Shown here: positions 1 through 6,344 of the stretch, piece by piece
How positions within the stretch are numbered: the first letter of the stretch is position 1
Layout of the letters: every line of letters begins with the position of its first letter
NCBI GenBank assembly: GCA_027364695.1
Contig: DAHXOV010000055.1
Coordinates: forward strand, 1-6,697
DNA: 6,697 nt
DNA from: a bacterium
GTDB lineage: Bacteria; Bacteroidota; Bacteroidia; B-17B0; Aurantibacillaceae
Reading direction: 5' to 3'
Notes under the pieces: model-generated
What the model was told of the DNA's origin: nothing
Database searches by the model: none
The model's input: the letters and a program-made list of their open reading frames with translations, nothing else
Translations under genes and position numbers: made by a program

Positions 1-1964
1 GCATAAGCGTATCCGTATTCAAAGCCCAGTACTGCATATTCAGATAGCAACGAGTTGTATATTCTTAATTCGCCTTTTAGTTCTGCATTGTTGAGTGGGG
101 TGTATTCTTCTTCGCTATTTTCTATTTTTAATACCGCGTGCCGGTGCGAAAAGGTACCTCGCTCCACATCTTGTCCGCTAAAGCGAACAGTATGTCCTTC
201 GTTCATAAGTGTAGCATAAGCCATTAGTTCGCCCATTGCCCAATCGTAACTATCGGTTTCAATCATTTTAAGACGTTCTTCTATAAGTTTAACAGTTTTG
301 TTGAAAAACTTTAATTCTTTTGGGAGAGTATTGATTTTTTTAGCAATGGATATAAATGTCGGCTCATCTACTTTTGTAGTATCGGGTGATTGTTCAAAGT
401 CCTGCTCTGTAGATAATTTTAATCCTTTCCAATGACCCTGTAAGAAAGAAGTGATTTTAGTAGATGATGCTTTTTTTGATTCCTCCAATTTGGCTTCTAA
501 TTCTTTTTTGAACGTTACTTCGTATTGTGTGGCAAATTCAAGTAGCTCAGTATTGTTTTCTGCTTCTAATTTTTTAAAATATGTTTGTTTTACATTAGGA
601 TGTTGAGCAATTATATTGTAAAGTACGGGTTGAGTAAATCTCGGCTCATCTCCTTCATTGTGTCCATATTTTCTATATCCTAATAGGTCAATAAAAATAT
701 CTCTTTGAAAGGTTTGGCGAAATTCCATAGCAATTTGTGAAACAAAACACAGTGCTTCTACATCATCTGCATTGACGTGAAATACGGGGGCTAATACTAC
801 TTTTGCAAGATCTGTACAATAAATGGATGAACGTCCATCTAAATAATTGGTAGTAAATCCTATTTGATTATTGATAACTATATGAATGGTACCTCCCGTT
901 TTATACCCATCTAATTGGCTCATTTGAACCACTTCATATACTACACCTTGTCCTGCTATGGAAGCGTCCCCATGCATAATAATGGGGCATACTTTCTTCA
1001 AATCTTTGGAATGTAGATGGTCTATTTTAGCACGGGCAATGCCTTCTACCACAGCATCTACAGCTTCTAAGTGGGATGGGTTGGGGACTAAGCTAATGTG
1101 TATTTTATTGCTTTGTTGGTCTGTAAAATCAGACGAAAAGCCCATGTGATATTTTACATCGCCGTCGTATGAAACATCTTCGGAGGGGCGTCCTTCAAAT
1201 TCGGTAAAGATATCAGAATATCCTTTTTGCATGATGTTTGCCAGAACATTTAATCTGCCACGATGGGACATTCCTAATACAAAATCCTTGATGCCTAAAT
1301 GAGTCCCTGTTTGAATGATGGTATTTAACGCAGGAATAAATGCTTCGTTACCTTCTAATGAAAATCTTTTTTGTCCTACAAATTTGGTATGCAGGAATTG
1401 TTCAAAAGTAACCGCTTCAATCACTTTTTTGAGAATTTCTTTTCTTTGTTCTTGTGTAAAGTTGGGAGTACTTTTTGTTTTTTCTAACTTATCTTGAAGC
1501 CATTTTACTACTGTTGTATCTCGCATATAGGCATATTCAATGCCTATACTGTTACAATAAGTTTGGTGTAAGTGTTCAATGATTTTTTTCAATGATACAG
1601 CGCCTATACCAATTTCATTGCCAGCTTGAAAAACAGTATCTAAGTCTTTTTCTGATAAACCAAAGTTGTGGATGTCTAAATTTGGGGTATAGGTCCTTCT
1701 ATGCCTTACAGGATTGGTTTTTGTAAACAGATGTCCTCGGGATCTATATGCATGGATGAGTGTAATAACTTTGAATTCTTTAGAAATATTTTCGGGAATT
1801 TCAGAGGTTTTTGATGGTAATTCAGGATATTGGGTGCGAGCCAATTCAAATCCTTTAAAGAAGTCGTGCCAGGATGGGTCTATATCATTGGGGTTTTTGA
1901 GATATTTTAAATACAGTTCTTCAATAGCATTTAGATCTTGGTTTAAAAATGAAAATTTGTCCAT
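1..1964 (-). CDS. sucA: 2-oxoglutarate dehydrogenase E1 subunit, N-terminal 654 codons (partial, runs off left edge)
   Basis: This is the thiamine-diphosphate-dependent E1 subunit of the 2-oxoglutarate dehydrogenase complex. It decarboxylates 2-oxoglutarate and passes the succinyl group to the lipoyl domain of E2 in the cytoplasmic TCA cycle. Translation from the ATG at 1964-1962 opens with MDKFSFLNQDLNAIEELY, the usual E1 N-terminal E2-binding segment, followed by DPSWHDFF near residue 30. Active-site blocks follow in order: GMSHRGRLNVL (His234), DVKYHMGFSSD (His273), NPSHLEAV (His298), HGDASIAGQGVV (cofactor Asp333) and INNQIGFTT (Asn366). Then come YRKYGHNEGDEPRFTQP and the start of the pyrimidine domain (SGQDVERGTFSHRHAV). 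Family members are roughly 900-930 residues, so about 270 C-terminal residues lie outside the window. The reading frame has no stop or frameshift. There is no Shine-Dalgarno sequence; a TAAATTTG element lies 20 bp upstream. The gene diverges from xerC. The E2 gene (sucB) often follows E1 but would lie off the left edge. Confidence 0.97.
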   Translation of the reverse strand, partial: MDKFSFLNQDLNAIEELYLKYLKNPNDIDPSWHDFFKGFELARTQYPELPSKTSEIPENISKEFKVITLIHAYRSRGHLFTKTNPVRHRRTYTPNLDIHNFGLSEKDLDTVFQAGNEIGIGAVSLKKIIEHLHQTYCNSIGIEYAYMRDTTVVKWLQDKLEKTKSTPNFTQEQRKEILKKVIEAVTFEQFLHTKFVGQKRFSLEGNEAFIPALNTIIQTGTHLGIKDFVLGMSHRGRLNVLANIMQKGYSDIFTEFEGRPSEDVSYDGDVKYHMGFSSDFTDQQSNKIHISLVPNPSHLEAVDAVVEGIARAKIDHLHSKDLKKVCPIIMHGDASIAGQGVVYEVVQMSQLDGYKTGGTIHIVINNQIGFTTNYLDGRSSIYCTDLAKVVLAPVFHVNADDVEALCFVSQIAMEFRQTFQRDIFIDLLGYRKYGHNEGDEPRFTQPVLYNIIAQHPNVKQTYFKKLEAENNTELLEFATQYEVTFKKELEAKLEESKKASSTKITSFLQGHWKGLKLSTEQDFEQSPDTTKVDEPTFISIAKKINTLPKELKFFNKTVKLIEERLKMIETDSYDWAMGELMAYATLMNEGHTVRFSGQDVERGTFSHRHAVLKIENSEEEYTPLNNAELKGELRIYNSLLSEYAVLGFEYGYAY

Positions 1965-1984
1965 TGATATTTTAATTTGGCTTA

Positions 1985-1992
1985 CAAATTTA
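1985..1992 (-). promoter_or_regulatory. Candidate Bacteroidota -7 element (TAAATTTG) for sucA
   Basis: Read on the minus strand, these bases are TAAATTTG, a perfect match to the TAnnTTTG -7 consensus of Bacteroidota housekeeping promoters. It would place the transcription start roughly 15 bases before the sucA ATG, a typical short leader. I see no convincing TTG/TTTG -33 partner at the expected 17-23 base spacing; that region is a C-rich run (2011-2016 on the opposite strand). The promoter assignment therefore rests on the -7 match and its position. Confidence 0.5.
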
Positions 1993-2052
1993 CAAAATAT
2001 TTATTGATAAGGGGGGTGTTAGGAATAATGTTTCTTTTTAATAAAAAATAAC

Positions 2053-2083
2053 TTGCAGGGGATAAAAAAATGTTGTATCATTG
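2053..2083 (+). promoter_or_regulatory. Ambiguous start region of xerC: SD-like AGGGGA versus promoter-like TTG-N20-TATCATTG
   Basis: Two readings compete here. AGGGGA at 2057-2062 lies 7 bases before the ATG at 2070 and resembles a weak Shine-Dalgarno site, favouring the long start. Alternatively, TTG at 2053-2055 and TATCATTG at 2076-2083 are separated by 20 bases and approximate the Bacteroidota TTG / TAnnTTTG promoter with one mismatch. That would start the transcript near 2090 and force use of the ATG at 2100. The second reading agrees with the usual beginning of Xer proteins. Neither is conclusive. Confidence 0.3.
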
Positions 2084-2981
2084 TAATGTGAAAAAACAGA
2101 TGCAAGTTTTTTTGGACACTTTGAAGTATGAAAAAAACTATTCTGCGCATACTATTCTTGCGTATCAAAATGATTTAATGAGTTTTTATGAATTTATGCA
2201 GGCAAAAGATGTCAATCAAATTCAAAAGCAGGATATAAGGAATTATATGATTTATTTATCCGATCATAAAATGCAGGCGAGAAGCATTAGAAGAAAAATA
2301 TCGGCGGTGCGTTCTTTTTTTAAGTATCTGATAAAAGAGAATATATCAAAACATAATCCTTGTGGAGGGGTAGTTTTACCTAAACTAAAAAAAGGGGTGC
2401 CGGAATTTTTAAGTGCAGAAGGATTAGAGAATTATTTTTCTGATAATGAATCAAAAGATCCTGCAAGTGAATTTGAGACATTGAGAAACGGATTACTCAT
2501 TGATATTTTATATCAAACAGGTATTCGTAGAAGTGAGTTGGTGAACTTGAAGTGGAAAGATATTGACTTTCATCTTTTGCAATTAAAGGTATTGGGGAAA
2601 AGAAACAAAGAGAGAATAATTCCTTTTTCATTAGAGTTGAAAAATCATATTCAAATATATTTGAGCAGAATAGAGGAAATGCATTTGAAAGGGGAATATT
2701 TGTTTATGAATAAGAAAGGTGGAGTCTTATCAGGATTTCAGATTTATTACATTGTAAAAAAAGAGCTTTCTAAAATAACAAGGCAGAATAAAAAACATCC
2801 TCATTTATTGAGACATAGTTTTGCCACTCATTTATTGAACAATGGAGCGGATATTAATGCTGTCAAAGAATTATTAGGGCATACTAATTTAAAAGCCACT
2901 GAAATATACACACATTCAAATATAGAACAATTAAAAAAAATATATCAACAAGCCCATCCTCGTTCGGGAGATGAACATTAA
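2070..2981 (+). CDS. xerC: Tyrosine recombinase of the XerC/XerD type
   Basis: This is a site-specific tyrosine recombinase, expected to resolve chromosome dimers at dif with a partner Xer protein. The SAM-like core-binding domain spans about residues 11-95 (FLDTLKYEKNYSAHTILAYQNDL). The catalytic domain spans about 110-298 and keeps every active-site residue: Arg153 (TGIRRSEL), Lys177 (VLGKRNKERIIP), His245 and Arg248 (HPHLLRHSFATHLL), His271 (ELLGHTNL) and nucleophile Tyr280 (EIYTH). The QQAHPR tail near 293-298 is typical of Xer proteins. At 303 residues it is complete; starting at Met11 (position 2100) would give 293, closer to usual Xer length, because the first ten residues are not part of the conserved fold. 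XerC and XerD cannot be separated by eye; xerC is chosen because the copy next to hpf in Bacteroidota is commonly named so. hpf follows after 49 bp and is probably cotranscribed. Nothing suggests a phage integrase. Confidence 0.9.
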   Translation: MLYHCNVKKQMQVFLDTLKYEKNYSAHTILAYQNDLMSFYEFMQAKDVNQIQKQDIRNYMIYLSDHKMQARSIRRKISAVRSFFKYLIKENISKHNPCGGVVLPKLKKGVPEFLSAEGLENYFSDNESKDPASEFETLRNGLLIDILYQTGIRRSELVNLKWKDIDFHLLQLKVLGKRNKERIIPFSLELKNHIQIYLSRIEEMHLKGEYLFMNKKGGVLSGFQIYYIVKKELSKITRQNKKHPHLLRHSFATHLLNNGADINAVKELLGHTNLKATEIYTHSNIEQLKKIYQQAHPRSGDEH

Positions 2982-3030
2982 AAAATTTTGAATGAGGGAT
3001 GGATATTATTAACCTTTAAAACTTGCTACT

Positions 3031-3312
3031 ATGACAACACACATTCAGTCAGTGCATTTTGATGCAGATCAAAAACTCATTCAATTCATTGAAGAAAGAG
3101 TAAGTAAACTTAAAAAGTTTCATTCAGGAATTATTCACGGTGATGTGATATTGAAACTTGAAAATTCATCTGATACGGCTAATAAAATAGCAGAAGTAAA
3201 ATTGCATACTAACAATGGTAATTTGTTTGCAAGAAAACAGGAAAAAAGTTTTGAAGCCGCAGTAGATGGGGCAGTAATTGCATTAAAAAGGCAAATAGAA
3301 AAGATAAAATAA
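3031..3312 (+). CDS. hpf: Ribosome hibernation promoting factor, short form (HPF/RaiA family)
   Basis: This small protein binds the 30S decoding region and silences or protects ribosomes when growth slows. Its 93 residues fit the beta-alpha-beta-beta-beta-alpha fold of the S30AE family. There is a first strand (HIQSVHFDA), a basic helix (about 13-31, LIQFIEERVSKLKKF), strands through GDVILKLEN, KIAEVKLHTNN and NLFARKQEKS, and a last helix (about 74-93, FEAAVDGAVIALKRQIEKIK). The motif KQEKSFEAAVDGAV is the most recognisable family block. It is a short-form protein without the C-terminal dimerisation domain of long HPF, and its tail is a little shorter than many relatives of about 100 residues. 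There is no Shine-Dalgarno sequence before the ATG. It follows xerC by 49 bp with no promoter-like element or terminator between, so a bicistronic unit ending at the hairpin at 3354-3388 is likely. Confidence 0.93.
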   Translation: MTTHIQSVHFDADQKLIQFIEERVSKLKKFHSGIIHGDVILKLENSSDTANKIAEVKLHTNNGNLFARKQEKSFEAAVDGAVIALKRQIEKIK

Positions 3313-3336
3313 AAAGAATTAGTTTGTTCATGGTAC

Positions 3337-3388
3337 AATAAGATTTTTGTATGCCTTGCAATTTCAGATTGCAGGGGTCTTATTTTTT
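3337..3388 (+). terminator. Rho-independent terminator of the xerC-hpf unit, with an additional outer stem
   Basis: The inner hairpin pairs CCTTGCAAT (3354-3362) with ATTGCAGGG (3368-3376), nine base pairs with one G-U, around the loop TTCAG. It is followed by TCTTATTTTTT (3378-3388). An outer stem is also possible: AATAAGA at 3337-3343 is the exact reverse complement of TCTTATT at 3378-3384. The hairpin begins 41 bp after the hpf stop. Its position and T-rich tail fit termination of the transcript; the outer stem includes the start of the T tract. Confidence 0.75.
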
Positions 3389-3427
3389 GACAAGATATTA
3401 GAAAACTGTTGGTTTAAAAAATAAAAA

Positions 3428-3455
3428 TTGCATAAGTAAAAGTTTATTATCTTTG
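3428..3455 (+). promoter_or_regulatory. Bacteroidota-type promoter (TTG-N17-TATCTTTG) for the small membrane protein
   Basis: TTG at 3428-3430 and TATCTTTG at 3448-3455 are separated by 17 bases and match the TTG / TAnnTTTG promoter pattern known from flavobacteria and Bacteroides. The transcript would start around 3460, about 15 bases before the ATG at 3475. The element lies just after the preceding terminator, so the following gene appears to have its own transcription unit. Confidence 0.7.
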
Positions 3456-3474
3456 CAGCATAAAATGAAAGTAT

Positions 3475-3678
3475 ATGCATCAACTTATGATTACGTGGAC
3501 GGATATTTTTAATGGAATAGGGGATATGTGCACCAATGTTTTTTTTCCTATTTTGAGAGCATTAGGACACAAGTCTAATATTTTATTAGGTGGTACTATT
3601 GTGGTGTTGTTATTTTACTGGATGTATAAGATCTCTAAATTCAATAAGGAAGCAGAAAAAAAAGGTACGCTAAAGTAA
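3475..3678 (+). CDS. Small single-pass membrane protein, function unknown
   Basis: This 67-residue protein is real on context: it has a strong promoter just upstream and an excellent terminator just downstream, with nothing else between them. An N-terminal half with some amphipathic character (ITWTDIFNGIGDMCTNVFFPILRALG, about 6-31) leads to one membrane segment (about 35-52, NILLGGTIVVLLFYWMYK). A charged, lysine-rich tail follows (KFNKEAEKKGTLK), predicting the C-terminus in the cytoplasm by the positive-inside rule. There is no lipobox or enzyme motif. Another in-frame ATG at 3487 gives MITWTDIF, a plausible alternative start. It reminds me of short conserved Bacteroidota membrane proteins such as those grouped as DUF6341, but that is memory of a general pattern and not a firm match. 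Confidence 0.75.
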   Translation: MHQLMITWTDIFNGIGDMCTNVFFPILRALGHKSNILLGGTIVVLLFYWMYKISKFNKEAEKKGTLK

Positions 3679-3705
3679 ATTTATTTCCTTTGAATGATAT
3701 TTATT

Positions 3706-3747
3706 AAGTTTGCTCATTGGCTTACAATGGGCAGGCTTTTTTATTTT
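3706..3747 (+). terminator. Strong Rho-independent terminator after the small membrane protein
   Basis: The arms at 3706-3719 and 3725-3738 pair over 14 bases without a bulge, with three G-U pairs, closing on the five-base loop GCTTA. The right arm ends in CTT and runs directly into TTTTTATTTT. This is the best-formed hairpin in the window. It lies 27 bp after the stop of the small membrane protein and wholly upstream of the ATG at 3760. It therefore argues that the DNA from 3694 to 3759 is non-coding, although the reading frame is open there. Confidence 0.85.
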
Positions 3748-3759
3748 AAACAAAAACAG

Positions 3760-5241
3760 ATGCGGAAGTGTTGTGCGATATTGTTCTTATATGTAATATC
3801 TTTTATGAGAGCACAGTTTTATACATTGCCCAATCATTGGGTATTTCAGCAAATACAGGATTATAATATACTAGCAAGTGATACCAACATTTCTACAGGT
3901 GTTTATCCTTTGAACCCTTTTGTATCTTCCAAATTTTCTAACAAAGACACGAATGATCATTTATTTAGGTACATTAAAAATGATCCGGCATTAGATATTT
4001 TATTTCAAAAAGATCTTATTTCTGTCAATAAAGATAATTTTCAAATTAGGATTAATCCATTGTTTAACTTGCAAAAGGGGATGCAAACGGTAGATACTAA
4101 CATTTCATCCTATACCAATACGCGCGGTTTTATTGCTTCTTTTCGGCTTAAAAATGTTTACATTGAGACCATGTTGTCTGAAAACCAATCTATTTTTCCT
4201 ACTTATTTGTATGATTATGCTAAAAATACGCAAGTAGTACCAGGGCAAGGCAGATGGAAAGTATTCAAGCAATCTGGTTTTGATTATGCGTTTAGTGCGG
4301 GGATGGTAAGCATTCAGGCAAGTAAAAATATTAATATAAGCGTGGGTACAGGAAAACAAAAAATAGGAAATGGATATAGATCCCTGTTATTGAGTGATAA
4401 TGCTTTTGTATATCCTTTTGTAAAAATAGAACAGGTGTGGTGGAAAGGAAGATTGCAATATATATGTAATTATGCTGTATTAAATAATTTAGTTTCGGCA
4501 TCTCAATTTATTTCACCCAATACAGAACGATTATTTCAAAAAAAGCCATTTGTATATCAATATCTGAATGTAGGTATTACAAAACATACAAGAATAGGGT
4601 TGTTTCAAGGAATAGTGGGAGAGCCTGCAGATAGAAGAAATGTATGGCGTGGAGATGGTATTTTATTTAGCCCGGTTATCTTTTCGCAACTGTTATATTA
4701 TGGGTTTAATCAAAAAAATAATGTTATTGCGGGATTAGATATTCAGCATAAATTATTAAAAACACTGATGATATATGGGCAATTTGTGTTAGATGGTGCC
4801 CCAGCATTTTTACAGCGGGATGATAGGTATGGATATCAAATAGGGTGGAAATGGTTAGCCAAATTTAATGATTGGAGGGTATTGCTTTTGTCAGAATGGA
4901 ACGATGTAAAAGATGCTACCTATTCATCCACACCACCTTACAACAATACTTCCTACGTTCATTTTAATCAAAACATGTCTTACACGCTTGATAATGGTAA
5001 TGAATGGCTAAGTATGTTCGCATTAAAGAAAAAAAGATGGATAGCCAGTGCTCAGTATCATTTGCAGCAAACTGTTTTTTCAGATACAAAGTATTACAAA
5101 ATAATGATAGGATTTATTCTCAATCCGTCATATAATTTAATGATAAATGCGGGCATAGAAAATCGTGTAGCACAAAAAAACAGCAATTATATTTACATTC
5201 AATTACAAACATCCTTATACAATATATATTATGATTTTTGA
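3760..5241 (+). CDS. RemB/Wzi-like outer-membrane beta-barrel protein
   Basis: This secreted outer-membrane protein resembles the Bacteroidota RemB family, related to the capsule-assembly protein Wzi. RemB is known for a role in gliding and surface spreading in Flavobacterium johnsoniae, and Wzi binds capsule at the cell surface. From the ATG at 3760 the 493-residue product begins MRKCCAILFLYVISFMRAQ, a clear Sec signal peptide, with cleavage likely around the RAQ at 17-19. Family-like blocks include TNTRGF, VVPGQGRWK (about 159-167), SGFDYAFSAG and IGNGYRSLLLSDNAFVYP (about 202-219). Alternating hydrophobic strands run to a terminal Phe (LYNIYYDF), as in barrels recognised by the BAM machinery. 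The frame is open back to 3694, but those 22 residues lie over a terminator hairpin and would bury the signal peptide. A WecA-type transferase follows after 28 bp, consistent with a surface glycan role. The fold is confident; exact orthology to RemB is an inference. Confidence 0.75.
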   Translation: MRKCCAILFLYVISFMRAQFYTLPNHWVFQQIQDYNILASDTNISTGVYPLNPFVSSKFSNKDTNDHLFRYIKNDPALDILFQKDLISVNKDNFQIRINPLFNLQKGMQTVDTNISSYTNTRGFIASFRLKNVYIETMLSENQSIFPTYLYDYAKNTQVVPGQGRWKVFKQSGFDYAFSAGMVSIQASKNINISVGTGKQKIGNGYRSLLLSDNAFVYPFVKIEQVWWKGRLQYICNYAVLNNLVSASQFISPNTERLFQKKPFVYQYLNVGITKHTRIGLFQGIVGEPADRRNVWRGDGILFSPVIFSQLLYYGFNQKNNVIAGLDIQHKLLKTLMIYGQFVLDGAPAFLQRDDRYGYQIGWKWLAKFNDWRVLLLSEWNDVKDATYSSTPPYNNTSYVHFNQNMSYTLDNGNEWLSMFALKKKRWIASAQYHLQQTVFSDTKYYKIMIGFILNPSYNLMINAGIENRVAQKNSNYIYIQLQTSLYNIYYDF

Positions 5242-5269
5242 ATTTCATTTTAATTAAAACATTATTTTT

Positions 5270-6331
5270 ATGATATGGTCTTTATTAGCATGGGTTACGG
5301 CATTTGTCATTTCTATTTATACTATTCCTGTTTTAATTAAAGTATTGAAAGAAAAGGGACTCACAGACCTGCCAACAGAGGAGAGAAAAATACATAGAAA
5401 CCCTGTGCCAACATTAGGTGGGGTCATTGTTTTTGCGGCTACATTTTTTTCCTATGGATTATGGCTGAATGTGGACGATCTGCATTTGTATTATCAATTG
5501 CGTCATGTACTAACGGACTCAAAAATACTGCTCTCTGCAGCGATGTTGATTTTTTTTGTAGGAATAAAAGATGATCTGATAGGTACAGCGGCAGATAAAA
5601 AAATTGTTGCACACTTTATAGCAGGGGTTATTTTAATTGTGATTGGAAATGTCCGTATTACAGGCTTTCATGGCATATTTGAAATAAGCGATGTCCCTTA
5701 TGGCTTGAGTTTTATTTTATCTTTTTTAATATATACTGGTTTAGTGAATGCAATTAACTTAATCGATGGCATAGATGGGCTTGCGGGCGGAGTGAGCGCT
5801 ATATTCTCTTTTTTCATGGGCGTATTTTTTCTATTGATAAATGATTATCCTTTGGCTATATTATCATTTGCTTTATGTGGTAGTTTGTGTGGTTTTTTAG
5901 TGTACAATTTTTCACCGGCTAAAATTTTTATGGGAGATTCGGGCTCGCTCTCTATAGGGCTTATTATTTATTTTTTAAGTGTTTCTATCATAGAATATCC
6001 GGTATCAGAATTACCATTATTTTTTGTAGATTATTCAAAGCCAATAGGAACAATGGCTCTGCTCATTTACCCAATTACAGACACATTAAGAGCGATGATT
6101 ACCCGTATTTTAAGAGGGAAATCTCCTTTTATGGCGGATAAAAATCATTTGCATCATTATTTGTTCAATAAAACAAAATCTCATATAAAGACTGCTCTCA
6201 TTGTTTATTTATATACTCTAATAGCATTTGGCATATCTTTTTTATCTTATAATTTATCAAGTTCTCTTGTATTATTTATCTTGATAATATATGCGATTCT
6301 GTTTATTTTTTTGGTAATAAAACTAAAGTAA
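5270..6331 (+). CDS. wecA: WecA/TagO-type polyprenyl-phosphate sugar-1-phosphate transferase (MraY superfamily)
   Basis: This polytopic inner-membrane enzyme transfers a sugar-1-phosphate, most likely GlcNAc-1-phosphate from UDP-GlcNAc, to undecaprenyl phosphate, the first step of O-antigen, capsule or teichoic-type glycan assembly. The 353 residues contain about ten or eleven membrane segments. Superfamily motifs appear in order: KIHRNPVPTLGG (40-51), GIKDDL with Asp101 and Asp102, NAINLIDGIDGLAGG (160-174; Asp166, Asp169), KIFMGDSGSLSIG (218-230; Asp223) and DKNHLHH (290-296). The last cytoplasmic loop, TLRAMITRILRGKSPFMADKNHLHH, is the WecA/TagO signature and argues against MraY itself. 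Length is close to E. coli WecA (367). It begins 28 bp after the barrel gene with no recognisable promoter between, and the helicase follows after 13 bp. The sugar specificity cannot be read from sequence, so the symbol denotes the family. Confidence 0.92.
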   Translation: MIWSLLAWVTAFVISIYTIPVLIKVLKEKGLTDLPTEERKIHRNPVPTLGGVIVFAATFFSYGLWLNVDDLHLYYQLRHVLTDSKILLSAAMLIFFVGIKDDLIGTAADKKIVAHFIAGVILIVIGNVRITGFHGIFEISDVPYGLSFILSFLIYTGLVNAINLIDGIDGLAGGVSAIFSFFMGVFFLLINDYPLAILSFALCGSLCGFLVYNFSPAKIFMGDSGSLSIGLIIYFLSVSIIEYPVSELPLFFVDYSKPIGTMALLIYPITDTLRAMITRILRGKSPFMADKNHLHHYLFNKTKSHIKTALIVYLYTLIAFGISFLSYNLSSSLVLFILIIYAILFIFLVIKLK

Positions 6332-6344
6332 GTCATTGATAGTT

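Noticed and set aside
958..2007. Open plus-strand frames at 958-1149, 1315-1497 and 1714-2007.
   Set aside because: They lie antisense to sucA, whose minus-strand frame carries continuous, conserved E1 motifs over the same bases; their products have no recognisable character.
1965..2069. Possible dif-like Xer recombination site next to the recombinase gene.
   Set aside because: The region is AT-rich, but I cannot find two inverted 11-base arms around a 6-base centre; genes for XerC/D need not sit near dif.
2070..2981. Integrase of a phage or genomic island.
   Set aside because: Size, the C-terminal QQAHPR ending and linkage to hpf fit a housekeeping Xer protein; there are no att repeats, tRNA target or cargo genes nearby.
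3135..3338. Minus-strand open frame of 67 codons.
   Set aside because: It lies mostly antisense to hpf, which has clear family motifs; it has no promoter or conserved content.
3313..3474. Possible tRNA or small RNA after hpf, where tRNAs often occur in this phylum.
   Set aside because: No TTCRA T-loop/acceptor pairing or anticodon arm is visible; the hairpin, T tract and promoter account for most of the structure.
4105..4359. Minus-strand open frame of 84 codons.
   Set aside because: It is antisense to the most conserved part of the barrel gene; a by-product of codon bias.
5248..5259. Twelve-base perfect palindrome TTTTAATTAAAA between the barrel and wecA-like genes.
   Set aside because: It is pure A/T with no loop or G/C pairs, expected by chance in such AT-rich DNA; too weak for a terminator or operator claim.
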